Notes: generated from the letters alone by a model not told the origin. 64,000 nt of DNA from Oceanibaculum nanhaiense (GCF_002148795.1 NZ_MPOB01000001.1:62001-126000); one strand, 5' to 3'. Shown: positions 30,672 to 38,728, numbered from the stretch's first letter. Made by a program: numbers and translations.

Positions 30672-31535
30672 TTACGCTTCTTCCGGCGCCGGCTCGCGGC
30701 CGGGCTGCGGCATCGCCGTCGTATTGAAGCCGGAATCCACATACAGCACTTCGCCGGTGACGCCGGTCGACAGGTCGCTCAGCAGATAGAGGCCGGCCCC
30801 GCCGATCTCGTCCAGCGTCACGTTGCGGCGCAGCGGCGAATGGGTCTGGGTGAAGCGATAGACATAGCGCGCATCGCTGATCGCCGACCCTGCCAGCGTG
30901 CGCATCGGCCCGGCGGAGATCGCGTTCACGCGGATGTTCCGGTCGCCCAGATCGACGGCGAGGTAGCGAACGCTCGCCTCCAGCGCCGCCTTGGCCACGC
31001 CCATGACATTGTAGTTCGGCGTCACCCGCTCCGCCCCCAGATAGGACAGCGTCACCAGGCTGCCGCCCTCGGTCATCATCGGCGCGGCGCGCTTGGCGAT
31101 GTTGGTGAAGGAGAAGCAGGAGATATCCAGCGTGCGCCGGAAATTATCCCGCGTGGTGTCGAGATAGCGGCCCTTCAGCTCCGTCTTGTCGGAATAGGCG
31201 ATGGCATGAACCACGAAATCCAGCCGGTCCCAGCGCTTCGACAGCCCTTCGAAAGCGGAATCGATGCTTGCCTCCGATCCCACATCGCAGGACAGGGTGA
31301 TATCGGAGCCGACGGATTCCGCCAGCGGCCCGACGCGCCGGGCGAAGGAATCGCCCTGATAGGTGAAGGCCAGCTCCGCGCCGTGCGCGGCCAGCGCCCT
31401 GGCGATGCCCCAGGCGATGGAATGGTCGTTGGCCACGCCCATGATCAGGCCGCGCTTGCCCGCCATCAATGGCCGTGCGGCACCCTCAATCTCAGGCGCC
31501 GCGGTTTCCACCGCCGGTTTGTCGATGCTTGCCAT
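30672..31535 (-). CDS. fabI: Enoyl-[acyl-carrier-protein] reductase (NADH)
   Basis: Catalyses the last reduction in each round of type II fatty-acid elongation. The 287-aa protein begins with about 25 extra residues, then the FabI nucleotide segment GKRGLIMGVANDHSIAWGIA. The catalytic Tyr-x6-Lys is in NYNVMGVAKAALE and the substrate loop is SAGPMRTLAGSAI. The C-terminal 15 residues are Pro/Glu-rich and variable. It lies 5 bases after fabB, so fabA-fabB-fabI is one operon. Confidence 0.95.
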   Translation of the reverse strand: MASIDKPAVETAAPEIEGAARPLMAGKRGLIMGVANDHSIAWGIARALAAHGAELAFTYQGDSFARRVGPLAESVGSDITLSCDVGSEASIDSAFEGLSKRWDRLDFVVHAIAYSDKTELKGRYLDTTRDNFRRTLDISCFSFTNIAKRAAPMMTEGGSLVTLSYLGAERVTPNYNVMGVAKAALEASVRYLAVDLGDRNIRVNAISAGPMRTLAGSAISDARYVYRFTQTHSPLRRNVTLDEIGGAGLYLLSDLSTGVTGEVLYVDSGFNTTAMPQPGREPAPEEA

Positions 31536-31540
31536 GTATA

Positions 31541-32755
31541 TCAGCCGTTAAAGCGCCGGAGGGCCAGGACGGCATTGGTGCCGCCAAAGCCGAAACTGTT
31601 GGAAAGGGCGAGGTCGATCTGCTTGTCCATCACCGACCGGGCGATAGGCAGGTCGGCGAACGCCTCATCGATGGTCTCGATGTTGGCGGAAGCGGCGATG
31701 AAGCCGTCGCGCATCATCAGCAGCGTATAGATCGCCTCATGCACGCCGGCCGCGCCCAGAGAATGGCCGGTCAGCGATTTGGTCGAGGCGATGACCGGCA
31801 GAGCCTCGCCGAACACCTGGCGCAGCGCATCGGTTTCGCGCTGGTCGCCCACCGGCGTGGCGGTGCCATGGGTGTTCACATAGTCAACCTTGCCCTCGAC
31901 GCCATGCAGCGCCATCTGCATGCAGCGCACCGCGCCCTCGCCCGACGGCTGCACCATGTCGTAGCCATCGGAGGTGGCGCCATAGCCGACCACCTCGGCA
32001 TAGATTTTCGCGCCGCGCGCCTTTGCGTGCTCCAGCTCTTCCAGCACCAGCACACCGCCGCCACCGGAAATCACGAAGCCGTCGCGCCCGGCATCATAGG
32101 GCCTGGAAGCCTTTTCCGGCGTGTCGTTGTACTTGGAGGACATCGCGCCCATCGCGTCGAACAGCACCGACATGGTCCAGTGCAGTTCCTCGCCGCCGCC
32201 GGCAAAGACGACATCCTGCTTGCCGAGCTGGATCAGCTCCGCCGCGTTGCCGATGCAATGCGCCGAGGTCGAGCAGGCGGAACTGATCGAATAGTTCACG
32301 CCCTTGATCTGGTAGAAGGTCGAGAGGCAGGCGGAGTTGGTGCTCGACATGCAGCGCGGCACCTGGTAGGGGCCGACCCGCTTCGGCCCCTTCTCGCGCG
32401 CCGTGTCGAAGGCCAGCATCATGTTGCTGGTGGATGGCCCGCCCGACCCCATGATGAGGCCGGTGCGCGGGTTGACCACGTCCTTCTCCTCCAGGCCGGA
32501 ATCGGCGATGGCCTGCTCCATGGCGAGGTAATTGTAGGCAGCCCCCGGCCCCATGAAGCGCAACAGCTTACGGTCGATCGCCTCTTCAAGGTCGATCTTC
32601 AGGGAGCCGTGCACCTGGCAGCGGAACCCCATTTCCTTGTAGTCATCGGCGGGGGTGATCCCCGATTTTCCAGCGCGCAGTGCGCTAGAGACCTCGTCGG
32701 CACTGTTGCCGATGGAGGAGATGACGCCAAGTCCGGTAACGACGACACGACGCAT
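31541..32755 (-). CDS. fabB: Beta-ketoacyl-ACP synthase I
   Basis: Condensing enzyme that extends acyl-ACP and is needed, with FabA, for unsaturated fatty acids in the anaerobic pathway. The 404-aa thiolase-fold protein has catalytic C161 ([12 protein letters not shown]), H296 ([11 protein letters not shown]) and H331 ([10 protein letters not shown]). Its position directly after fabA (2-base gap) marks it as FabB rather than FabF. Confidence 0.96.
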   Translation of the reverse strand: MRRVVVTGLGVISSIGNSADEVSSALRAGKSGITPADDYKEMGFRCQVHGSLKIDLEEAIDRKLLRFMGPGAAYNYLAMEQAIADSGLEEKDVVNPRTGLIMGSGGPSTSNMMLAFDTAREKGPKRVGPYQVPRCMSSTNSACLSTFYQIKGVNYSISSACSTSAHCIGNAAELIQLGKQDVVFAGGGEELHWTMSVLFDAMGAMSSKYNDTPEKASRPYDAGRDGFVISGGGGVLVLEELEHAKARGAKIYAEVVGYGATSDGYDMVQPSGEGAVRCMQMALHGVEGKVDYVNTHGTATPVGDQRETDALRQVFGEALPVIASTKSLTGHSLGAAGVHEAIYTLLMMRDGFIAASANIETIDEAFADLPIARSVMDKQIDLALSNSFGFGGTNAVLALRRFNG

Positions 32756-32757
32756 GA

Positions 32758-33312
32758 TCAGCTCCCGGCCGCCGTAGCGGCTTCTGGGGTCGTTTCTGAA
32801 GCCGATTCAGGCTGGAACAGCCCGACGCGGATATCCTTCGCCTCATAGATGGTCTCGCCGTCGCAGATCACGCGGCCATCGGCGATGCCCAGCACCAGCT
32901 TGCGGCGGATGACCCGCTTGATATCCAGCGCATAGACCACCTTCTTCGCGGTCGGCAGCACCTGGCCCATGAACTTCACCTCGCCCACGGCCAGCGCCCG
33001 GCCGGCGCCTGGCGAGCCGCCCCAGCCCAGGAAGAACCCCAGCAGCTGCCACAGCGCATCCATGCCGAGACAGCCCGGCATCACCGGATCATTCTCGAAA
33101 TGGCATTTGAAGAACCAGAGGTCCGGGTTGATCTCGAATTCCGCGGTGACCACGCCCTTGCCGTGCGCGCCGCCTTCCTCGCTGATTTCCGTGATACGGT
33201 CGAACATCAGCATGGGCGGCAGCGGCAGCTTGGCGTTACCGGGTCCGAACAGATCGCCGTGCGCGCAGGCCAGCAGATCCTGATAATCGTATGATTTCTT
33301 ACGGTCGGCCAT
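32758..33312 (-). CDS. fabA: 3-hydroxydecanoyl-ACP dehydratase/isomerase
   Basis: Hot-dog-fold enzyme that dehydrates 3-hydroxydecanoyl-ACP and isomerises it to cis-3-decenoyl-ACP, the branch point to unsaturated fatty acids. The start [14 protein letters not shown] gives 184 aa, near the ~170 of the family; the longer open frame upstream crosses a 12-bp tandem repeat and is not conserved-looking. The catalytic dyad is H71 ([11 protein letters not shown]) and D85 (LGMDALWQL). First gene of fabA-fabB-fabI, divergent from irr. Confidence 0.95.
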   Translation of the reverse strand: MADRKKSYDYQDLLACAHGDLFGPGNAKLPLPPMLMFDRITEISEEGGAHGKGVVTAEFEINPDLWFFKCHFENDPVMPGCLGMDALWQLLGFFLGWGGSPGAGRALAVGEVKFMGQVLPTAKKVVYALDIKRVIRRKLVLGIADGRVICDGETIYEAKDIRVGLFQPESASETTPEAATAAGS

Positions 33313-33472
33313 GTTGGCTAAGGCTTCTTTCCTGTTTGCTTGCGGCCAAATCTGGCAAGTCACGCCGAAACGCACCCGCCAGCCCTCCATGGCCAGCAAC
33401 TCTAGCCGAACAGCGCGTTCCAACGAAACCACAAATGGCAGGCCCGGCGGCGCGGCGCAACCCCCGACCCGT

Positions 33473-33508
33473 CTCCAGGCCCGCCTCCAGGTCCGCCTCC
33501 AGGCCATC
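33473..33508. repeat. Three tandem copies of a 12-bp unit in the fabA-irr gap
   Basis: The units CTCCAGGCCCGC, CTCCAGGTCCGC and CTCCAGGCCATC follow directly (33473-33484, 33485-33496, 33497-33508). On the minus strand this reads GGCCTGGAGGCG-type repeats in the fabA leader. The 12-bp period would keep any frame open. Function unknown; copy number may vary between strains. Confidence 0.8.
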
Positions 33509-33554
33509 CATCGTCTCCTGTGAGGCAACGCCTTGCGCACCGGCATGGACTTTT

Positions 33555-33575
33555 TTTAGAACGACTATATATAAA
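33555..33575 (+). promoter_or_regulatory. irr promoter region with half ICE-like site
   Basis: TTTAGAA at 33555-33561 matches one arm of the Irr-controlled (ICE) motif; the second arm is not conserved. It is followed by TATATATAAA, a likely -10 region. Autoregulation of irr is possible but weakly supported. Confidence 0.35.
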
Positions 33576-33622
33576 CGGATTGGATTTTCCCCAGGCACTG
33601 CGCGGCAGGCAGGCAGACGAAC

Positions 33623-34054
33623 ATGGACAGACCCCGCACCCACACCCACAACATCGAGCGGCTGAAGGCCGCCGGGCTGCGCCCGACCCGGCAGCGCCTG
33701 GCGCTCGCCCAGCTGCTATTCGCCAATGGCGACCGCCATGTAACGGCCGAGCAGCTGCATGGCGAAGCGCTGGAGGCGAAAGTGCCGGTATCGCTGGCCA
33801 CGGTCTATAACACGCTGCACCAGTTCTCCGAATCGGGGCTGTTGCGGGAAGTCGTGGTGGAGGCCAGTCGGTCCTATTTCGACACCAATACCGGCACGCA
33901 TCATCATTTCTTCGCCGCCGACAGCGGCACCCTGATGGATATCCCGGCCGGCGAGATCACGCTGGGCGACCTGCCGCTGCCGCCCGAGGGCACCCGGATC
34001 GACAGTGTGGAAGTGATCATCCGCGTCCGCCGCGCGCCGCAGACGGCCGGCTGA
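33623..34054 (+). CDS. irr: Iron response regulator Irr (Fur family)
   Basis: Alphaproteobacterial Fur-family regulator that binds ICE motifs when iron and heme are scarce. The 143-aa protein has the Fur winged helix (GLRPTRQRLALAQLLF, PVSLATVYNTLHQFSESGLL) and the Irr-type HHH at 93-95 in NTGTHHHFF. It contains no cysteine at all, so it has neither the Cys-Pro heme regulatory motif of Bradyrhizobium Irr nor a CxxC zinc site. Next to it are the fabABI operon (divergent) and the rubrerythrin cassette downstream, which carries an ICE-like site. PerR is the alternative, but the HHH segment favours Irr. Confidence 0.85.
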   Translation: MDRPRTHTHNIERLKAAGLRPTRQRLALAQLLFANGDRHVTAEQLHGEALEAKVPVSLATVYNTLHQFSESGLLREVVVEASRSYFDTNTGTHHHFFAADSGTLMDIPAGEITLGDLPLPPEGTRIDSVEVIIRVRRAPQTAG

Positions 34055-34107
34055 ACGGGCCTGCGGCCGCTTTATCCAATGCCGCCGCAGCCTATTGCGG
34101 GCGGCCA

Positions 34108-34127
34108 TTGTGAGAATGAGTTTCATT
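34108..34127 (+). promoter_or_regulatory. Fur-box-like operator upstream of the rubrerythrin cassette
   Basis: The core GAATGA-GTT-TCATTC (34114-34128) is a perfect inverted repeat with a 3-base centre, preceded by TGA; TGAGAATGAGTTTCATT closely resembles the classical Fur box. It also fits the TGA-N9-TCA form described for RirA. Just downstream is AT-rich TATATAAA. A Fur gene is present at 58.8 kb. Confidence 0.6.
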
Positions 34128-34163
34128 CAAAATATATAAATGTAACAAGCAGTTAAATTTGGC

Positions 34164-34180
34164 TTTGGAACGATTCAAAT
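34164..34180 (+). promoter_or_regulatory. ICE-like (Irr) box upstream of the rubrerythrin promoter
   Basis: TTTGGAA-CGA-TTCAAAT matches the TTTAGAA-N3-TTCTAAA pattern in both arms (TTnGAA and TTCnAA). It ends 3 bases before a -35 hexamer, a position suited to an activator or to occlusion of RNA polymerase. The Irr gene is about 110 bases upstream. Confidence 0.55.
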
Positions 34181-34183
34181 TTA

Positions 34184-34212
34184 TTGACTCCACCCGCCCT
34201 TCGCTCCATATC
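34184..34212 (+). promoter_or_regulatory. Putative rubrerythrin promoter
   Basis: TTGACT (34184-34189) and CATATC (34207-34212) with a 17-base spacer. The -35 is good and the -10 weak, as expected for a regulated promoter. The start codon is about 115 bases further on, leaving a leader of roughly 110 bases. Confidence 0.45.
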
Positions 34213-34328
34213 CAGTCTCGTTAATGTGATCGACAGCCCGGCGCCGACTCCCAGCCATCGATCCGCAATCGGACATCACGGCATCGGCTCCGGCTTCATA
34301 CATGCGAGAGCAGGAAGAGGAGAGAATC

Positions 34329-34751
34329 ATGTCGAATCTGAAGGGTTCCAAGACCTTCAATAATCTGAAGGAAGCCTTCGCCGGCGAGAGCCAGGCGAAC
34401 CGCCGCTACCTCTATTTCGCCCAGAAGGCCGACGTCGAGGGCTACAATGACGTGGCCGCCGTGTTCCGCTCCACCGCCGAGGGTGAGACCGGCCATGCGC
34501 ACGGCCATCTGGAATTCATGGAGAGCGTTGGCGACCCGGCCACCGGCGAGCCGATCGGCGCCACCGACCTGAATCTGAAGGCCGCGATCGCCGGCGAGAC
34601 GCACGAGTACACCGACATGTACCCGGGCATGGCGCGCACCGCCCGCGAGGAAGGCTTCGACGAGATCGCCGACTGGTTCGAGACCCTGGCGAAGGCCGAG
34701 AAGAGCCACGCCGGCCGCTTCCAGAAGGCCCTCGACAGCCTGAACAGCTAA
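34329..34751 (+). CDS. Rubrerythrin-like diiron protein lacking the rubredoxin domain
   Basis: Ferritin-like four-helix diiron protein; rubrerythrins reduce hydrogen peroxide. The 140-aa protein has all expected metal-ligand positions: E20 ([10 protein letters not shown]), E53 and H56 ([10 protein letters not shown]), E90 and E93 (AGETHEY), E124 and H127 (KAEKSHA). It ends after the helical domain, with no CxxC rubredoxin module, so its electrons must come from another protein. I start at [10 protein letters not shown]; a GTG or ATG further up adds nine charged residues. It heads a cassette with an Fe-S protein and DUF3501. Confidence 0.92.
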   Translation: MSNLKGSKTFNNLKEAFAGESQANRRYLYFAQKADVEGYNDVAAVFRSTAEGETGHAHGHLEFMESVGDPATGEPIGATDLNLKAAIAGETHEYTDMYPGMARTAREEGFDEIADWFETLAKAEKSHAGRFQKALDSLNS

Positions 34752-34762
34752 GCTGTCCGGAT

Positions 34763-34796
34763 AAGGCTCCCCGCTGGCGGACCAGCGGGGAGCCTT
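34763..34796 (+). terminator. Perfect 15-bp hairpin between rubrerythrin and the Fe-S protein gene
   Basis: AAGGCTCCCCGCTGG pairs with CCAGCGGGGAGCCTT around a 4-base CGGA loop. No U-run follows, so it may act as a partial terminator or as an RNA stabiliser that keeps rubrerythrin mRNA more abundant than the downstream part. Confidence 0.65.
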
Positions 34797-34882
34797 GCCG
34801 TTCCCTGAATTATTTCTTTCAAGGCATTCCTTTAATCATTGCCGCGCCGGAACGATCCAGGCGCGCCAAGGGGAGAAGCAGT

Positions 34883-36223
34883 ATGAAGGAAGGCAGTCTC
34901 GAGGCGCCGACCCGCCACCCGCTGGCCTGGACCGACCCGGATTTCTATGACGAGGCGAAGCTCGACGAGGAGCTGCGCCGGGTTTTCGACATCTGCCATG
35001 GCTGCCGCCGCTGCTTCAATCTGTGCGACAGCTTCCCCCGTCTGTTCGACCTGATCGACGAATCCGAATCGGGTGAGCTGGATTCCGTCAGCTCGGCGGA
35101 TTTCAAGCCGGTCGTGGATGCCTGCACGCTGTGCGACATGTGCTTCCTGACCAAATGTCCCTATGTGCCGCCGCACGAATTCAACCTGGATTTCCCGCAT
35201 CTGATGCTGCGCTACCGCGCCATCGAGCGGAAGAAGCAGGGCACCCCCTTCGTGATGAAGCAGGTCACGGAGACCGACCGCAACGGCAAGCTGGCCGCCC
35301 CTGTCGCCGGCATCGCCAACTGGGCGACCGACACCAAGAACGGCCTGACCCGCGGCGTCATGCAGAGCGTCGCCGGCATCGACAAGCGCGCCGACCTGCC
35401 GAAATTCCATGCCAAGACCTTCACCCGCGCCGCCAAGAGCGACGTGCCGGAAGTGAACAAGGCCGCCCCGGCCTATGGCCGCAAGGCGGCGCTCTATGCC
35501 ACCTGCTTCGTGAACTACAACAACCCGGATACCGGCATGGCGGCGCGGCGCGTGCTGGCGAAGAACGGCGTCGAGACCGAGGTGGTCTATCCCTCCTGCT
35601 GCGGCATGCCGCAGCTGGAACAGGGCGATATCGAATCGGTGGCGAAGAAGGCGCGCAGCGTCGCCCAGGAGATGAAGCCCTGGATCGACAAGGGCTATGA
35701 CATCGTGGCACTGACGCCGTCCTGCGCGCTGATGCTGAAATTCGAATGGCCGCTGATCCTGCCGGACGACGAGGATGTGAAGCGGCTGTCGGCGGCGACG
35801 AAGGATATCAGCGAGTACGTCGTCGATATCGCCAAGAAGGAAGGACTGGCCGAGGGCATCCAGGCGCTGGATGGCGGTGTCACCGTACACATCGCCTGCC
35901 ATGCACGGGCCCAGAATATCGGCCAGAAGGCGGCCGAGATGCTGCGCCTGATCCCCGACACCAAGGTCTCGGTGATCGAGCGCTGCTCCGGCCACGGCGG
36001 CTCCTGGGGCATCTTCAAGGAGAATTACGACATCGCCCTGAAGGTCGGTAAGCCGGTCTCGCGCCAGGCGCTGAAGGAGGCCAACAAATACGTCGTCTCC
36101 GAATGCCCGCTGGCCGGCATGCACATCCTGCAGGGCATGGAGGAGATCGAGAAGGGCGCCGACGCCATTCCCAGCCAGTCCGAACATCCCATCGAACTGG
36201 TCGCCAAGGCCTACGGGCTCTGA
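34883..36223 (+). CDS. Double [4Fe-4S] / heterodisulfide-reductase-like (CCG domain) electron-transfer protein
   Basis: 446-aa soluble protein resembling GlpC and HdrD. The N-terminus holds two cluster motifs: C38-C41-C44-C48 and C81-C84-C87-C92. Two cysteine-rich domains follow. The first is C208, C239-C240-G, C281. In the second the CCG core is replaced by CSG (C339, C368-S-G-H-G-G, C408). No transmembrane segment is visible, so it is probably cytosolic. Position between rubrerythrin and DUF3501 suggests it passes electrons to the diiron protein, which is inference. GlpC itself is unlikely because no glpA or glpB is present. ATG preceded by AAGGGGAGAAG. Confidence 0.88.
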   Translation: MKEGSLEAPTRHPLAWTDPDFYDEAKLDEELRRVFDICHGCRRCFNLCDSFPRLFDLIDESESGELDSVSSADFKPVVDACTLCDMCFLTKCPYVPPHEFNLDFPHLMLRYRAIERKKQGTPFVMKQVTETDRNGKLAAPVAGIANWATDTKNGLTRGVMQSVAGIDKRADLPKFHAKTFTRAAKSDVPEVNKAAPAYGRKAALYATCFVNYNNPDTGMAARRVLAKNGVETEVVYPSCCGMPQLEQGDIESVAKKARSVAQEMKPWIDKGYDIVALTPSCALMLKFEWPLILPDDEDVKRLSAATKDISEYVVDIAKKEGLAEGIQALDGGVTVHIACHARAQNIGQKAAEMLRLIPDTKVSVIERCSGHGGSWGIFKENYDIALKVGKPVSRQALKEANKYVVSECPLAGMHILQGMEEIEKGADAIPSQSEHPIELVAKAYGL

Positions 36224-36253
36224 GCGGCCGCTGACACAGGAGACGGAGGTTCC

Positions 36254-36850
36254 ATGATGCCCGCCGCAGCCAAGCAGATCACGCACGCGGATATCCTGCC
36301 GCTGCCCGACTATGTGAAGGTGCGCAAGGAACGCCGCAGCGCCGTCGTGGCGCTGAAGAAGAACCGGCGCCTGCCGGTCGGCCCGCACGCCACCTTCTAT
36401 TTCGAGAATTTCGACACGATGCTGAGCCAGATCCAGGAGATGCTCTACATCGAGAAGGGCGGCGACGAGCAGCTCGAGGATGAGTTGAGCGCCTACAACC
36501 CGCTGATCCCGCAGGGCAGGGAACTGGTCGCCACCGTCATGTTCGAGATCGATGACGAGGTGCGCCGCCGCCGTGTGCTGTCCACCCTGGGCGGCATCGA
36601 GCACCAAATGTTCATCAAGATCGGCAGCGAGACCGTGAAGGGCGTGGCCGAGGACGATCTCGACCGCACCACGGCGGACGGCAAGGCCTCTTCCGTGCAG
36701 TTCGTGCATTTCCCCTTCACCGAGGCGCAGATCGCGGCCTTCCGCAAGCCGGGCGCCGAGGTGGTGCTGGGCTTCAGCCACGAGAACTATCCGCATATGA
36801 CGGTGATGCCCGATGCCGTGCGCGAGGCGCTGGCCAAGGATTTCGACTGA
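36254..36850 (+). CDS. DUF3501 family protein
   Basis: Protein of unknown function, 198 aa, recognised by ITHADILPLPDYVKVRKERR at the start and by the conserved FYFENFDTMLSQIQEMLYIEKGG. It contains no cysteine, no signal peptide and no membrane helix, so it is a soluble cytosolic protein that does not itself carry an Fe-S cluster through Cys. It follows the Fe-S protein gene by 30 bases with an AGGAGACGGAGG ribosome site and is very probably cotranscribed. The ATG at 36257 is an alternative start. A role in assembling or regulating the rubrerythrin/Fe-S pair is possible but not shown. Confidence 0.85.
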   Translation: MMPAAAKQITHADILPLPDYVKVRKERRSAVVALKKNRRLPVGPHATFYFENFDTMLSQIQEMLYIEKGGDEQLEDELSAYNPLIPQGRELVATVMFEIDDEVRRRRVLSTLGGIEHQMFIKIGSETVKGVAEDDLDRTTADGKASSVQFVHFPFTEAQIAAFRKPGAEVVLGFSHENYPHMTVMPDAVREALAKDFD

Positions 36851-36882
36851 GCCGTCACCGCTTCGGTATCGGTAGTTTCAGC

Positions 36883-36913
36883 AACCCCCGCGCCCCTCAA
36901 GGCTGCGGGGGTT
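36883..36913 (+). terminator. Terminator after DUF3501
   Basis: AACCCCCGC pairs with GCGGGGGTT around a 13-base loop, followed by a T-rich TTCTGTTT. It separates the rubrerythrin cassette from cysK. Confidence 0.8.
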
Positions 36914-36948
36914 TCTGTTTCCCCTTGCCAACACGCCTCTGTCTGCTC

Positions 36949-36979
36949 AAATACGCTACAAGTTCGTATTTTTTATAAT
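36949..36979 (+). promoter_or_regulatory. cysK promoter with a perfect 7-bp inverted repeat
   Basis: AAATACG (36949-36955) and CGTATTT (36965-36971) form an exact inverted repeat with a 9-base spacer. A consensus -10 TATAAT lies at 36974-36979, while the -35 position inside the repeat is poor (ATACGC). A regulator, perhaps of sulfur or cysteine metabolism, probably binds here. Confidence 0.6.
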
Positions 36980-37000
36980 TACACAAACTTGGAGTGTGTT

Positions 37001-37960
37001 ATGTCCGGACAGCAGGCCCATTTCCGTGGCAAGATTTATGACAGCATCCTGGACACCATCGGCGCCACGCCGCTGGTGCGGGTGAGCCGGCTGGCCGCCG
37101 CGCATGACGTGCGGGCCGAAATCCTCGGCAAGCTGGAATTCTTCAACCCGCTGGCCTCGGTGAAGGACCGTATCGGCTTCGCCATGATCGAGGCGGCCGA
37201 GAAGGCGGGCTCCCTGAAGCCCGGCTCCATCATCGTCGAGCCAACCTCCGGCAATACCGGCATCGCGCTGGCCTTCGTGGCCGCCGCCAAGGGCTACCGG
37301 CTGATCCTGACCATGCCGGAGAGCATGTCGGTCGAGCGCCGCAAGATGCTGAAACTGCTGGGCACGGAGCTGGAGCTGACGCCTGCCGACAAGGGCATGA
37401 AGGGTGCCATCGCCCGCGCCGAGGAGCTGGTCGCCAGCACGCCCGGCGCGTTCATGCCGCAACAGTTCAAGAACGCCGCCAACCCGGCGATCCATCGCGC
37501 CACCACGGCGGAGGAGATCTGGGCCGATACCGCCGGCACGGCGGATGCTCTCATCAGCGGTGTGGGCACCGGCGGCACGCTGACCGGCGTGTCGGAGGTG
37601 CTGAAGCAGCGCAAGCCCGGCTTCCTGACAATCGCGGTGGAGCCGGAGGACAGCCCGGTGCTGTCCGGCGGCCAGCCCGGGCCGCACAAGATTCAGGGTA
37701 TCGGCGCCGGCTTCGTGCCCGACATCCTGAATGCCGGCCTGATCGACGAGGTCGTGCGTATCGGCAACGAGACGGCGATGAAGACGGCGCGCGAGGCGGC
37801 GCGGCTGGAGGGTCTGCCGGTCGGCATTTCCTCAGGGGCCGCGCTGGCGGCGGCGATCGAGGTCGGCAAGCGGCCGGAGATGGCGGGCAAGCGCATCGTC
37901 GTCATCATCCCGTCCTTCGCCGAGCGCTACCTCTCGACGGCGCTGTTCGACGGGCTCTAA
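37001..37960 (+). CDS. cysK: Cysteine synthase A (O-acetylserine sulfhydrylase)
   Basis: PLP enzyme that makes cysteine from O-acetylserine and sulfide. The 319-aa protein binds PLP through K55 (NPLASVKDR), with the phosphate loop PTSGNTG at 81-87, GTGGTLTGV and the C-terminal SSGAALAAA. The start [10 protein letters not shown] is preceded by TTGGAG at about 7-12 bases; the in-frame ATG at 36989 is too close to the likely transcription start. It has its own promoter and is separated from DUF3501 by a terminator. Confidence 0.95.
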   Translation: MSGQQAHFRGKIYDSILDTIGATPLVRVSRLAAAHDVRAEILGKLEFFNPLASVKDRIGFAMIEAAEKAGSLKPGSIIVEPTSGNTGIALAFVAAAKGYRLILTMPESMSVERRKMLKLLGTELELTPADKGMKGAIARAEELVASTPGAFMPQQFKNAANPAIHRATTAEEIWADTAGTADALISGVGTGGTLTGVSEVLKQRKPGFLTIAVEPEDSPVLSGGQPGPHKIQGIGAGFVPDILNAGLIDEVVRIGNETAMKTAREAARLEGLPVGISSGAALAAAIEVGKRPEMAGKRIVVIIPSFAERYLSTALFDGL

Positions 37961-38679
37961 AGCGCGAGCAGTCGGTCGGGGCAGTCCGTCACCAGAATGT
38001 CCATGCCGTCCGCCAGCAGGCGGGCGGCGTCGGCCGGCTCGTTCACCGTATAGGCCAGCGCCTTCATGCCGGCGGCGTGGACGGCATCGATCCGCTGCTT
38101 CGTGTAGCGGCGGAAATTGCCATTCACGCTGACCGCCTGCAGGCGTTGCGCCGTCTCCAGCCAGCCTTCGGCGAAATCGTCGGTGAGATAGCCGCGCGGC
38201 AGGTCCGGCGCCTGCTCCAGCGCCACCTCCAGCGCCGCCAGCTTGAAGCTGGAGAACTGGAACGGGAAGCTGCCCTTCCAGTGATCGCGCACCACCTTGA
38301 CCGTAGCGGCGGCGGTCTCGCGCTCGCGGCCCGGGCAGGGTTTGATCTCGACATTCACGCCCATGCCCAGCTCGGCGATCAACGCCAGCGCCTCGGCCAG
38401 GGTCGGGATGCGCTCGCCCTTGAAGGACGGGCCGAACCAGCCGCCGGCGTCCAACGCGCGCAGCGCCGCGAAATCCTGGACCGCCACCAGCCCCTTGCCG
38501 TCGCTGGTGCGGCCCAGCTCATTGTCGTGATGGCAGATGACGATGCCGTCCGCGCTCAGCTTGGCGTCCAGCTCCACCATTTGCGCACCAGCCTCGGCCG
38601 CCTTGCGGAAACCGGCCAGCGTGTTCTCCGGCGCCAGCGCAGCCGCGCCGCGATGGCCGACGATCTTCGGGAAGTCCAT
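37957..38679 (-). CDS. Glycerophosphodiester phosphodiesterase (UgpQ-like)
   Basis: Hydrolyses glycerophosphodiesters to glycerol-3-phosphate and an alcohol. The 240-aa TIM-barrel protein shows the GDPD signature [18 protein letters not shown], the metal ligands [10 protein letters not shown] and the [14 protein letters not shown] loop. No signal peptide, so cytosolic as UgpQ. I start at MDFPKI, preceded by TGGAG; an ATG six codons earlier is in frame but overlaps that ribosome site. Its 3' end overlaps cysK by four bases on the opposite strand. It lies just past the pnp terminator. Confidence 0.9.
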   Translation of the reverse strand: MDFPKIVGHRGAAALAPENTLAGFRKAAEAGAQMVELDAKLSADGIVICHHDNELGRTSDGKGLVAVQDFAALRALDAGGWFGPSFKGERIPTLAEALALIAELGMGVNVEIKPCPGRERETAAATVKVVRDHWKGSFPFQFSSFKLAALEVALEQAPDLPRGYLTDDFAEGWLETAQRLQAVSVNGNFRRYTKQRIDAVHAAGMKALAYTVNEPADAARLLADGMDILVTDCPDRLLAL

Positions 38680-38700
38680 GTCTCGATAGCTCCACATACG

Positions 38701-38728
38701 AAAAGGGCGGCACCCGAAAGTGCCGCCC
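38701..38728 (-). terminator. pnp terminator
   Basis: A 9-bp stem GGGCGGCAC / GTGCCGCCC (38705-38728) with a 6-base loop, followed on the minus strand by TTTT. It lies 27 bases after the pnp stop. Confidence 0.85.

Larger units (their letters stand above)
33313..33622. other. fabA-irr divergent intergenic region (310 bp)
   Basis: No convincing gene lies here. It must contain the promoters of fabA (leftward) and irr (rightward). Visible structure is a triple 12-bp repeat at 33473-33508 and an AT-rich stretch with a half Irr-type site at 33551-33575. An antisense reading frame across the region (33299-33649, minus) is explained by high GC and the 12-bp repeat. Confidence 0.6.

Noticed and set aside
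33299-33649. A 116-codon minus-strand frame between fabA and irr with a repeated Leu-Glu-Ala pattern
   Set aside because: The pattern is produced by the 12-bp tandem repeat, the frame covers the irr promoter and start, and no ribosome site is evident.
34883-36223. Anaerobic glycerol-3-phosphate dehydrogenase subunit C (GlpC)
   Set aside because: The cluster motifs are similar, but glpA and glpB are absent and the neighbours are rubrerythrin and DUF3501; the second CCG is also altered.
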